A stretch of DNA of 64,000 nucleotides. Source: Streptomyces sp. SCSIO 75703. GTDB taxonomy: Bacteria > Actinomycetota > Actinomycetes > Streptomycetales > Streptomycetaceae. How positions within the stretch are numbered: the first letter of the stretch is position 1; every line of letters starts with the position of its first letter. Shown in pieces: positions 17,439 to 25,485 of this stretch. The position numbers and the translations under genes were made by a program. The notes beneath the pieces are model-generated. The model made no database searches. It was not told the origin of the DNA and worked only from the letters and a program-made list of their open reading frames with translations. Location of the stretch: assembly GCF_036607905.1 (NCBI RefSeq), contig NZ_CP144555.1:5518001-5582000 (forward strand). Direction: 5' to 3'.

Positions 17439-17455
17439 GTTCGACAATGCCGACC
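17439..17455. promoter_or_regulatory. Putative GylR operator upstream of glpF
   Basis: GTTCGACAATGCCGACC matches the perfect palindrome in front of gylR (18680-18696) at 15 of 17 bases. It sits 130 bp upstream of the glpF start, in the expected promoter region. Confidence 0.6.
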
Positions 17456-17497
17456 GATGGACGGGAGTCTTGCCTGGCGTCCGTCATGCGTCAAGGG

Positions 17498-17511
17498 TTC
17501 CGTTATCGGAA
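17498..17511. promoter_or_regulatory. Second palindrome in the glpF promoter region
   Basis: TTCCG-TTAT-CGGAA is a perfect 5-bp inverted repeat with a 4-base spacer. It could be a weaker regulator site; it only loosely resembles the GylR operator. Confidence 0.3.
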
Positions 17512-17589
17512 ACGTGAAGCCGATTGATCGCCGTCTCTTATCAGTCCCCGGAAAGAGGGCGGGCGAAAACCGCCGGGCACGGCCGCACC

Positions 17590-17712
17590 GTCACCGGGCG
17601 GGTCGTCAGAGGGCGGGTCGTCAGGGCGCGGGTCGTCACCGGGCGGGTCGTCAGCGGACGGGCCGTCGGGAGGCGGGGCGTCACCGGCCGGGCCGTCAGG
17701 AGGCGGGCCCGT
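17590..17712. repeat. Imperfect tandem repeat array downstream of gylR
   Basis: About eight degenerate units of 13-18 bases share the core GGGCGGGTCGTCA. They lie in the 532-bp gap between the gylR stop and the glpF promoter and are not part of a convincing gene. Confidence 0.7.
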
Positions 17713-17800
17713 GAGCGGGGCGGGGTGGCCTGGGGCGAGAGGGGGGTGGGGTGGCCTGGGGCGAGAGGGGGTGGGGTCCGTGAGCGGGGCGGGGTCCGGG
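17711..17800. repeat. G-rich direct repeats next to the gylR stop
   Basis: GTGGCCTGGGGCGAGAGGGG occurs twice with a 26-bp period (from 17725 and 17751). GTGAGCGGGGCGGGGT occurs at 17711 and 17780. The plus strand is extremely G-rich here. Confidence 0.7.
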
Positions 17801-17841
17801 AGGGGGAGGGGTCTCGGAGGGGAACGGGTCGGGGCCCGTCC

Positions 17842-18606
17842 TCAGAACCGTCCCGCGCCCAGGTCCCGGGAGACCGCGCGGGCGCAGTCCCGCACCGCCG
17901 CGATCAGCTCCGGCCGCAGTTCCCCGTCCCGGCACAGCCGCTCCACCGCGCCGGTGACCCCCACCGCGCCGACCGGCATCCGGCGCCGGTCGTGGATGGG
18001 CGCGGCGATGGCCGCGACGCCCTCCCAGGTCTCCTCGACGTCGGCCGCGTACCCCCGCGCGCGGGTGAGGTCCAGCACGTGCTCGAACCCCTCGGCGCCG
18101 CACACCGTGCGGTCGGTGAACGCCTCCCGCTCGCCCTCCAGGGCCTGGCTGCGCGCGACCGGGTCGTAGGCGGCGAGCACCTTGCCGAGCGCCGTGGAGT
18201 GCAGCGGCTGCATGGCGCCGATCTCCAGCACCTGGCGGCTGTCGTCGGGGCGGAAGACGTGGTGCACCACCAGGACCCCGCCCTGGTGCAGTACCCCCAG
18301 GTGGACGCTCTCGCCGCTGGAGCGGGCCAGGTCGTCCGTCCAGACCAGGGCGCGGGCCCGTAGCTCGTGCACGTCGAGGTAGGTGGTGCCCAGGCGCAGC
18401 AGTTCGGCCCCGAGCTGGTACCGGCCCGACGCCTCGTCCTGCTCGACGAAGCCCTCGTGCTGGAGGGTGCGCAGGATGCCGTGGGCGGTGCCCTTGGCGA
18501 GGCCCAGCGACGAGGCGATGTCCGACAGGCCGAGCCGGCGCTCACCGCCCGCGAGCAGGCGCAGCATCGCGGCCGCCCGTTCGAGCGACTGGATGTTCCG
18601 AGCCAT
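17842..18606 (-). CDS. gylR: IclR-family glycerol operon regulator
   Basis: The 254-residue protein has an N-terminal winged helix (residues 1-65; LGLSDIASSLGLAKGTAHGI recognition region) and a C-terminal IclR effector domain (about 80-250; GVLHQGGVLVVHHVF, STALGKVLAAYDP, MPVGAVGVTG). Its length equals S. coelicolor GylR, which represses the glycerol operon and its own gene. It lies directly upstream of glpF in the same orientation. A perfect 17-bp palindrome 74 bp before its start and a near-identical site before glpF support autoregulation and operon control. The ATG is unambiguous (MARNIQSLERAAAM). Confidence 0.95.
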   Translation of the reverse strand: MARNIQSLERAAAMLRLLAGGERRLGLSDIASSLGLAKGTAHGILRTLQHEGFVEQDEASGRYQLGAELLRLGTTYLDVHELRARALVWTDDLARSSGESVHLGVLHQGGVLVVHHVFRPDDSRQVLEIGAMQPLHSTALGKVLAAYDPVARSQALEGEREAFTDRTVCGAEGFEHVLDLTRARGYAADVEETWEGVAAIAAPIHDRRRMPVGAVGVTGAVERLCRDGELRPELIAAVRDCARAVSRDLGAGRF

Positions 18607-18679
18607 CGACGTACGCCTCCGTCTCCTGGACCGCCGCTCCCGGCGTCTCTCCGACCGCAGCTCCGGCGTCACAGACGCC

Positions 18680-18696
18680 GTTCGGCAATGCCGAAC
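18680..18696. promoter_or_regulatory. Putative GylR operator upstream of gylR
   Basis: GTTCGGCAATGCCGAAC is a perfect palindrome around a central A. It has a near copy in front of glpF, which suggests one regulator binds both. Confidence 0.65.
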
Positions 18697-18893
18697 ACTA
18701 CCGGTCGATGCCGACCTCCCGCCAATGGTCGGCGGGCCACTGTCCCACCCCCGCCCGGCCGGCGGCCCGCCGGCCGCCCACCGACGGACCGGCACCGCCG
18801 CCCGGCCCTGCGACGTCACCTCTCCGAGCGCATTCCGGCCGCCGGACGCGTCCGTCTCGTGGACGCCCCCGCCCGCCGTCCGCCGGTCCCGGC

Positions 18894-18899
18894 TAGGCT
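18894..18899 (+). promoter_or_regulatory. -10 element (TAGGCT) of the metH transcript
   Basis: TAGGCT ends 6 bases before a GTG at 18906. Transcription is expected to start at or near that GTG, giving metH a leader of about 83 bases. I see no cobalamin or SAH riboswitch consensus in the leader. Confidence 0.5.
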
Positions 18900-18905
18900 G
18901 GCGCC

Positions 18906-18977
18906 GTGCGTGTGGTCCCGGACGTCCCCTGGGGGCGGTGCCGGGCCGGCGCAAAGCCGACAGCCGTCGCATTCTAG
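18906..18977 (+). CDS. Putative leaderless 23-aa leader peptide of metH
   Basis: A GTG placed 6 bases after TAGGCT opens a 23-codon frame (starting VRVVPDVPWGRC) that stops with TAG at 18975-18977. The stop touches the metH ribosome-binding site (AGGGAG at 18976-18981). The position of the promoter suggests the small ORF is translated from a leaderless mRNA, and that ribosomes ending there could affect metH initiation. It carries one Trp and one Cys but no run of Met codons. It could also be a chance ORF in GC-rich DNA. Confidence 0.35.
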   Translation: MRVVPDVPWGRCRAGAKPTAVAF

Positions 18978-18988
18978 GGAGCCCCTTC

Positions 18989-21900
18989 ATGGCCTCGTCG
19001 CCGTCCACCCCGTCCGCCGACACCCGGACCCGTGTCTCCGCCCTCCGCGAGGCGCTCGCCACCCGCGTGGTGGTGGCCGACGGCGCCATGGGCACCATGC
19101 TCCAGGCGCAGAACCCCACGCTGGAGGACTTCCAGCAGCTCGAGGGGTGCAACGAGGTACTGAACCTGACCCGGCCGGACATCGTCCGCTCGGTGCACGA
19201 GGAGTACTTCGCGGCCGGCGTGGACTGCGTGGAGACCAACACCTTCGGCGCCAACCACTCCGCCCTCGGCGAGTACGACATCGCCGACCGCGTCCACGAA
19301 CTCTCCGAGGCCGGCGCCCGCGTCGCCCGCGACGTCGCCGACGAGTTCACCGCCCGCGACGGCCGCCCGCGCTGGGTCCTCGGCTCCATCGGACCCGGCA
19401 CCAAGCTGCCCACCCTCGGCCACGCCCCGTACACCACCCTGCGCGACGCCTACCAGCGCAACGCCGAGGGACTGGTCGCGGGCGGCGCCGACGCGCTGCT
19501 GGTGGAGACCACGCAGGACCTGCTCCAGACCAAGGCGTCCGTGCTCGGCGCCCGCCGCGCCCTCGACGCCCTGGGCCTCGACCTGCCGGTGATCGTGTCC
19601 GTCACCGTCGAGACCACCGGCACGATGCTGCTCGGCTCCGAGATCGGCGCCGCGCTGACCGCCCTGGAACCGCTCGGCATCGACATGATCGGCCTGAACT
19701 GCGCCACCGGCCCGGCCGAGATGAGCGAGCACCTGCGCTACCTGGCCCGCCACTCGCGCATCCCACTGTCCTGCATGCCCAACGCCGGACTCCCCGTCCT
19801 CGGCAAGGACGGCGCCCACTACCCGCTCACCGCCCCCGAACTCGCCGACGCCCAGGAGACCTTCGTCCGGGAGTACGGCCTCTCGCTGGTCGGCGGCTGC
19901 TGCGGCACCACCCCCGAGCACCTGCGCCAGGTCGTCGAGCGGGTCCGCGGCCTCACCCCCGCCGAGCGCGACCCGCGCCCCGAGCCGGGCGCCGCCTCGC
20001 TCTACCAGACCGTGCCGTTCCGCCAGGACACCTCGTACCTGGCCATCGGCGAGCGCACCAACGCCAACGGCTCGAAGAAGTTCCGCGAGGCCATGCTCGC
20101 CGGCCGCTGGGACGACTGCGTGGAGATGGCCCGCGACCAGATCCGCGAGGGCGCCCACATGCTCGACCTCTGCGTCGACTACGTGGGCCGCGACGGCGTC
20201 GCCGACATGCGGGAACTGGCCGGACGGTTCGCCACCGCCTCGACGCTGCCCATCGTGCTCGACTCCACCGAGGTCGACGTCCTGCGCGCCGGGCTCGAAC
20301 GGCTCGGCGGCCGGGCCGTGATCAACTCGGTGAACTACGAGGACGGGGACGGCCCCGACTCCCGGTTCGCCAAGGTCGCCCGGCTGGCCCAGGAGCACGG
20401 TGCCGCCCTGATCGCGCTCACCATCGACGAGGTCGGCCAGGCCCGCACCGCCGAGAAGAAGGTCGAGATCGCCGAACGGCTCATCGCCGACCTGACCGGC
20501 AACTGGGGCATCCGCGAGGAGGACATCCTCATCGACTGCCTCACCTTCACCATCTGCACCGGCCAGGAGGAGTCCCGGGGCGACGGCGTGGCCACCCTGG
20601 AGGGCATCCGCGAACTGAAGCGGCGCCACCCCCGGGTGCAGACCACGCTCGGTCTCTCCAACATCTCCTTCGGTCTCAACCCGGCCGCCCGCATCCTGCT
20701 CAACTCGGTCTTCCTCGACGAGTGCGTCAAGGCCGGCCTGGACTCGGCCATCGTCCACGCCTCCAAGATCCTGCCGATCGCCCGTTTCGACGAGGAGCAG
20801 GTCACCACCGCCCTGGACCTGATCCACGACCGCCGCCGCGAGGGCTACGACCCGCTGCAGAAGCTCATGCAGCTCTTCGAGGGCGCCACCGCCAAGTCCC
20901 TCAAGGCGTCCAAGGCCGAGGAACTGGCCGCGCTGCCGCTGGACGAGCGCCTCAAGCGCCGCATCATCGACGGCGAGCGCAACGGTCTCGAAGAGGACCT
21001 GGAGACCGCGCTCACCACCCGTCCCGCGCTGGAGATCGTCAACGAGACGCTCCTGGACGGCATGAAGGTGGTCGGCGAACTCTTCGGCTCCGGACAGATG
21101 CAACTGCCCTTCGTGCTCCAGTCCGCCGAGGTGATGAAGGCGGCCGTGGCCCACCTGGAGCCGCACATGGAGAAGACGGACGAGGACGGCAAGGGCACCA
21201 TCGTGCTCGCCACCGTCCGCGGCGACGTGCACGACATCGGCAAGAACCTCGTCGACATCATCCTCTCCAACAACGGCTACAACGTCGTCAACCTCGGGAT
21301 CAAGCAGCCGGTCTCCGCCATCCTGGAGGCCGCCGACGAGCACCGGGCCGACGTCATCGGCATGTCCGGCCTCCTGGTCAAGTCCACCGTGATCATGAAG
21401 GAGAACCTGGAGGAGCTGAACCAGCGCGGGCTGGCCGCCAAGTTCCCCGTGATCCTCGGCGGCGCCGCCCTCACCCGCGCCTACGTCGAGCAGGACCTGT
21501 ACGAGATCTACGACGGCGAGGTGCGCTACGCCCGCGACGCCTTCGAGGGCCTGCGGCTGATGGACGCGCTCATCGGCATCAAGCGCGGCGTGCCCGGCGC
21601 CCAACTGCCGGAACTGCGCCGGCGCCGGGTCCGCGCGGCGGCCGTCGAGGTCGAGGAGCGCCCCGAGGAGGGCCACGTCCGCTCCGACGTCGCCACCGAC
21701 AACCCCCTGCCCGAGCCCCCCTTCCGGGGCACCCGGGTGATCAAGGGCATCCAGCTCAAGGAGTACGCCTCCTGGCTGGACGAGGGCGCCCTCTTCAAGG
21801 GGCAGTGGGGACTGAAGCAGGCCCGCACCGGCGAGGGCCCCACCTACGAGGAACTCGTCGAGACCGAGGGCCGGCCCCGGCTGCGCGGACTGCTGGACCG

Positions 21901-22501
21901 GCTCCAGACCGACAACCTGCTGGAGGCGGCCGTCGTCTACGGCTACTTCCCCTGTGTCTCCAAGGACGACGACCTGATCGTCCTGGACGACTCCGGCAAC
22001 GAGCGCACCCGCTTCACCTTCCCCCGCCAGCGGCGCGGCCGGCGCCTGTGCCTCGCCGACTTCTTCCGCCCCGAGGAGTCCGGCGAGACCGACGTCGTCG
22101 GCTTCCAGATCGTCACCGTCGGCTCCCGCATCGGCGAGGAGACGGCCCGCATGTTCGAGGCCAACGCCTACCGCGACTACCTCGAACTGCACGGACTGTC
22201 GGTGCAGCTCGCCGAGGCCCTCGCCGAGTACTGGCACGCGCGGGTCCGCGCCGAACTGGGCTTCGGCGGGGAGGACCCGGCCGTAATGGAGGACATGTTC
22301 GCCCTGAAGTACCGGGGCGCCCGCTTCTCCCTCGGTTACGGGGCCTGCCCCGACCTGGAGGACCGCGCGAAGATCGCCGACCTGCTCGGCCCCGAGCGCA
22401 TCGGCGTGCACCTCTCGGAGGAGTTCCAGCTCCACCCCGAGCAGTCCACCGACGCCATCGTGATCCACCACCCCGAGGCGAAGTACTTCAACGCCCGCTG
22501 A
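18989..22501 (+). CDS. metH: Cobalamin-dependent methionine synthase
   Basis: This 1170-residue, four-module enzyme transfers methyl from methyltetrahydrofolate through cobalamin to homocysteine. The homocysteine domain (1 to about 320) has zinc ligands in LNCATGP and GGCCGTTPEH. The pterin-binding domain starts at AIGERTNANGSKKF near 352. The cobalamin cap precedes the B12 loop VHDIGKNLVDIIL (axial His in D-x-H-x-x-G, near 750). The C-terminal reactivation domain includes LGYGACPDLEDR near 1112. It is slightly shorter than the E. coli enzyme but complete. ATG follows AGGGAG by seven bases. It is divergent from gylR. Confidence 0.97.
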   Translation: MASSPSTPSADTRTRVSALREALATRVVVADGAMGTMLQAQNPTLEDFQQLEGCNEVLNLTRPDIVRSVHEEYFAAGVDCVETNTFGANHSALGEYDIADRVHELSEAGARVARDVADEFTARDGRPRWVLGSIGPGTKLPTLGHAPYTTLRDAYQRNAEGLVAGGADALLVETTQDLLQTKASVLGARRALDALGLDLPVIVSVTVETTGTMLLGSEIGAALTALEPLGIDMIGLNCATGPAEMSEHLRYLARHSRIPLSCMPNAGLPVLGKDGAHYPLTAPELADAQETFVREYGLSLVGGCCGTTPEHLRQVVERVRGLTPAERDPRPEPGAASLYQTVPFRQDTSYLAIGERTNANGSKKFREAMLAGRWDDCVEMARDQIREGAHMLDLCVDYVGRDGVADMRELAGRFATASTLPIVLDSTEVDVLRAGLERLGGRAVINSVNYEDGDGPDSRFAKVARLAQEHGAALIALTIDEVGQARTAEKKVEIAERLIADLTGNWGIREEDILIDCLTFTICTGQEESRGDGVATLEGIRELKRRHPRVQTTLGLSNISFGLNPAARILLNSVFLDECVKAGLDSAIVHASKILPIARFDEEQVTTALDLIHDRRREGYDPLQKLMQLFEGATAKSLKASKAEELAALPLDERLKRRIIDGERNGLEEDLETALTTRPALEIVNETLLDGMKVVGELFGSGQMQLPFVLQSAEVMKAAVAHLEPHMEKTDEDGKGTIVLATVRGDVHDIGKNLVDIILSNNGYNVVNLGIKQPVSAILEAADEHRADVIGMSGLLVKSTVIMKENLEELNQRGLAAKFPVILGGAALTRAYVEQDLYEIYDGEVRYARDAFEGLRLMDALIGIKRGVPGAQLPELRRRRVRAAAVEVEERPEEGHVRSDVATDNPLPEPPFRGTRVIKGIQLKEYASWLDEGALFKGQWGLKQARTGEGPTYEELVETEGRPRLRGLLDRLQTDNLLEAAVVYGYFPCVSKDDDLIVLDDSGNERTRFTFPRQRRGRRLCLADFFRPEESGETDVVGFQIVTVGSRIGEETARMFEANAYRDYLELHGLSVQLAEALAEYWHARVRAELGFGGEDPAVMEDMFALKYRGARFSLGYGACPDLEDRAKIADLLGPERIGVHLSEEFQLHPEQSTDAIVIHHPEAKYFNAR

Positions 22502-22585
22502 CCCCGCCGGCTCCTCCGTCCGGGCGGTCCCGGACGCCACACCCGGCGTTCCGGTCCCGCACGACGTACACTGGTCGGTCCCCTG

Positions 22586-22616
22586 CAGGCCGGTTCCCCC
22601 CGTGGGAACCGGCCTG
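22586..22616 (+). terminator. Hairpin between metH and HAD gene (terminator or 5' UTR element)
   Basis: A perfect 13-bp stem (22586-22598 with 22604-22616) has loop CCCGT. A -10-like TACACT lies just upstream at about 22566, so the hairpin may end metH transcripts or fold in the leader of the next gene. Confidence 0.6.
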
Positions 22617-22640
22617 CTCGTCCCCCAAGGAGGTACGTGG

Positions 22641-23342
22641 ATGACCAGTACGGTTCCCGCGCTCGGCACCCGTACGGCCGAAGGCTCCGCCCTGCAGGCC
22701 GTGCTCCTCGACATGGACGGCACCCTGGTGGACACCGAGGGCTTCTGGTGGGACGTGGAGACCGAGGTCTTCGCCTCCCTCGGCCACACCCTCGACGACT
22801 CCTGGCGCCACGTCGTCGTCGGCGGCCCCATGAGCCGCAGCGCGGGATTCCTGATCGAGGCCACCGGCGCGGACATCTCCCTCGCCGAGCTGAGCGTCCT
22901 GCTCAACGACGGGTTCGAGGAGCGCATCCACCGCGATCTGCCGCTGATGCCCGGCGCCCACCGCCTGCTCGCCGAACTCTCCGCCCACGAGATCCCGACG
23001 GCCCTGGTGTCCGCCTCGCACCGGCGCATCATCGACCGGGTGCTCACCACCCTCGGTCCCCAGCACTTCGCGCTCAGCGTCGCCGGCGACGAGGTCCCGC
23101 GGACCAAGCCGCACCCCGATCCCTACCTGGCCGCCGCCGAGGGTCTCGGCGTCGATCCGGTCCGCTGCGCCGTCGTCGAGGACACCGCGACCGGGGTCGC
23201 CGCCGCCGAGGCCGCCGGCTGCCACGTCGTGGCCGTGCCCTCCGTCCACCCCATCACCCCGGCCCACCGCCGCACCGTGGTCGGCTCGCTGGAAGAGGTG
23301 GACCTGAATTTCCTGCACGGCCTGATGACGCGAATGCGCTAG
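22641..23342 (+). CDS. HAD superfamily phosphatase (beta-phosphoglucomutase-like)
   Basis: The 233-residue protein shows all HAD motifs: motif I LLDMDGTLVDTEG (DxDGT, near 26), motif II TALVSAS near 117, motif III Lys in PRTKPHPDPYLAAA near 154 and motif IV VEDTATGVAAAEAAGC near 175. The cap domain is of the helical C1 type. Substrate is unknown; such proteins dephosphorylate small sugars or nucleotides. ATG 22641 is chosen for AAGGAGG eight bases upstream. It lies downstream of metH but has its own promoter-like sequence. Confidence 0.88.
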   Translation: MTSTVPALGTRTAEGSALQAVLLDMDGTLVDTEGFWWDVETEVFASLGHTLDDSWRHVVVGGPMSRSAGFLIEATGADISLAELSVLLNDGFEERIHRDLPLMPGAHRLLAELSAHEIPTALVSASHRRIIDRVLTTLGPQHFALSVAGDEVPRTKPHPDPYLAAAEGLGVDPVRCAVVEDTATGVAAAEAAGCHVVAVPSVHPITPAHRRTVVGSLEEVDLNFLHGLMTRMR

Positions 23343-23784
23343 TCCTTCACTCAGCGTGCGGTCTCGATAACAGCCGAATTCCGGTAAGGGGCGTCTGCTG
23401 GAACGCAGGCCCGTGACCCGTATTTTCCGGTGCCGCATATCACCGAATACGTGGGTCCGCACCCGAGGGGGTTGATGTGACGTTTCCCACCCCCTGGGGG
23501 GTCGACAGGGCGCGCAGATTGTGCTGCCGATCGTGCCGGAGAGGTTTTCGGGGGGGCCATGTGTCCCGATTGGGGAGAGGCTGCACGAATCCTTCCTCTG
23601 TCGGGTTTTCGGTGTGTCCACACCCGGTTTCGCTCCGTGATGAGCCCTCAACTCCGGTGGCTGTGAGTCCGCGTGCGGGCGCGGACTAATCTCGTGGCGA
23701 GAACCTCGGCAACTATCCCCGTGATCCGCCGCGACACCCCTGCATGCCGGATACACGGACCGACAGCTCTGGAGAAACTCGAGC
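23343..23784. promoter_or_regulatory. 442-bp regulatory gap before the binding-protein gene
   Basis: This stretch is visibly less GC-rich than its neighbours and holds no credible ORF. A -10-like TAATCT lies at 23687-23692 (plus strand), suggesting transcription starts about 85 bases before ATG 23785. A small inverted repeat, CACCCCC-TGG-GGGGTC, lies near 23498-23512. No known operator is recognised. Confidence 0.45.
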
Positions 23785-25392
23785 ATGAACCGTAAGACTT
23801 TGGTGCTGCCGGCCGTCGTCGGCCTGCTGGCGCCGGTGCTCGCCGGTTGCGGCGGGTCCGACGGTGGCAGTGGCGGCGGTGCGATCGTCGTCGGCACCAC
23901 GGACCGGTTCACCGCCTCGAAGGAGGTTCCCGCGCCCTTCGACCCGGCGTACGCCTACGACGTCGGCTCCTGGAACATCCTTCGGCAGACCGTGCAGACG
24001 CTGATGACCCAGCCGCGCGGCGACGGCGAACCGGTGCCCGAGGCGGCCGAGAAGTGCGGCTTCACCGACACCGCCTCCGAGCGCTACGCGTGCACCCTGC
24101 GCGACGGCCTGAAGTTCGCCAACGGCGACCCCGTCACCGCGGCCGACGTGAAGTACTCCATCGACCGCGCCCTGGCCATCGAGGCCGACAGCCAGGTCTA
24201 CGCGCTGCTCTCCACCGTGGACACCGTGGAGACCCAGGGCGACCGCGAGGTCGTCTTCCACCTCAACACCGCCGACGCCACCTTCCCGTTCAAGCTGTCG
24301 ACCCCGGTCGCCGGCATCGTCAACCCCGACGACTACGAGAAGGACAAGCTGCGCGAGGGCTTCGCGGTGGACGGCTCCGGTCCGTACCGCCTGAAGAGCG
24401 AGGTCAAGGACGGCGAGCTGGTCAAGGCCGTGTTCACCAGGAACCCCCACTACAAGGGGAGCCTCAAGGTGAACAACAGCAAGGTCGAGATGGTCTCCTT
24501 CGCCGACGCCGAGGCCATGGGCGACGCCATCGAGAAGGGTGACATCGACGTCATGACACGTGCCATGACGCCGTCGCAGATCCAGAAGCTCTCCACCACC
24601 ACCGGCGGCGAGGTCTCCCTCATCGAGGTCGCCGGCCTGGAGATCCGCTACCTTGCCTTCAACACGGACGCGCCGACCGTCAAGGCCAAGGCCGTGCGCC
24701 AGGCGATGGCCCAGGTCATCAACCGCAGCGAACTGGTCTCCGAGGTCTACGGCTCGCAGGCCGAACCGCTGTACTCGATGGTCCCGGCCAGCATCACCGG
24801 CCACTCCAACTCGTTCTTCAACACGTACGGCGACCCGAGTGTCAACAAGGCCAAGCAGATGCTGCAGGACGCCGACGTCGACATCACCACGCCGCTGAAG
24901 CTGACGCTGCACTACACCACCGACCACTACGGTGCCGCGACGAAGGACGAGTTCGAGCAGCTCCAGAAGCAGCTCAACGGCAGCGGCCTGTTCGACGTCG
25001 ACATCAAGGGCACGCCCTGGAAGGACTTCCGCTCGGCCGAGCTGAAGGGCGAGTACGACGTCTTCGGCATGGGCTGGTTCCCGGACTTCCCCGACGCGGA
25101 CAGCTTCATCGCGCCGTTCCTCGACAAGGACAACACCCTCAACTCGCCGTACGCGAACGCCGAGGTCATCGACAGCCTCATCCCGCAGTCCCGGCGGGAG
25201 GCCGACCGGCTCTCCGCCGCCGGCAGCCTGACGCGGATCCAGGACATCATCGCCGCGGACGTCCCGCTGATCCCGCTGTGGCAGGGCAAGCAGTACGTCG
25301 CCGCCCGCGACGACATCACCGGCACGGCCTACGCCCTCAACTCCTCCTCCACGCTCCAGCTCTGGGAGCTGAACCGGGGCGTCAGCGGCTGA
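23785..25392 (+). CDS. ABC transporter substrate-binding lipoprotein, family 5 (peptide/nickel type)
   Basis: The 535-residue protein has a lipoprotein signal peptide (MNRKTLVLPA, hydrophobic core, LAG-C with the lipidated Cys22). The SBP_bac_5 fold follows, with YACTLRDGLKFANGDPVTAADVKYSIDRAL near 110 as the family signature. Binding proteins of this type capture oligopeptides or similar solutes outside the membrane. No permease or ATPase gene is adjacent, so it is an orphan that must borrow a transporter or act as a sensor. A strong terminator follows it. Confidence 0.9.
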   Translation: MNRKTLVLPAVVGLLAPVLAGCGGSDGGSGGGAIVVGTTDRFTASKEVPAPFDPAYAYDVGSWNILRQTVQTLMTQPRGDGEPVPEAAEKCGFTDTASERYACTLRDGLKFANGDPVTAADVKYSIDRALAIEADSQVYALLSTVDTVETQGDREVVFHLNTADATFPFKLSTPVAGIVNPDDYEKDKLREGFAVDGSGPYRLKSEVKDGELVKAVFTRNPHYKGSLKVNNSKVEMVSFADAEAMGDAIEKGDIDVMTRAMTPSQIQKLSTTTGGEVSLIEVAGLEIRYLAFNTDAPTVKAKAVRQAMAQVINRSELVSEVYGSQAEPLYSMVPASITGHSNSFFNTYGDPSVNKAKQMLQDADVDITTPLKLTLHYTTDHYGAATKDEFEQLQKQLNGSGLFDVDIKGTPWKDFRSAELKGEYDVFGMGWFPDFPDADSFIAPFLDKDNTLNSPYANAEVIDSLIPQSRREADRLSAAGSLTRIQDIIAADVPLIPLWQGKQYVAARDDITGTAYALNSSSTLQLWELNRGVSG

Positions 25393-25413
25393 GCGCACCG
25401 GACCCGTACGACA

Positions 25414-25453
25414 CGTGGGGCGCCCCCTTCCCGGAGGAAGGGGGCGCCCCACG
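25414..25453. terminator. Perfect bidirectional terminator hairpin
   Basis: An 18-bp perfect stem (25414-25431 with 25436-25453) has loop CGGA. It lies between the convergent binding-protein and response-regulator genes. Confidence 0.85.
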
Positions 25454-25485
25454 CCGTTGCGGCACCCGGCCCGCGCTCCCGGACG

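Noticed and set aside
17590..17800. CRISPR-like array
   Set aside because: Units are 13-26 bases, directly adjacent and degenerate, with no unique spacers and no cas genes nearby.
18700..18989. Cobalamin or SAH riboswitch upstream of metH
   Set aside because: I could not find the conserved core segments of either class, and the predicted leader is only about 83 bases.
18974..23107. Very long antisense ORF opposite metH (about 1377 codons)
   Set aside because: The frame has no recognisable protein family and its amino-acid composition reflects the codon bias of metH on the other strand. metH itself is complete and conserved.
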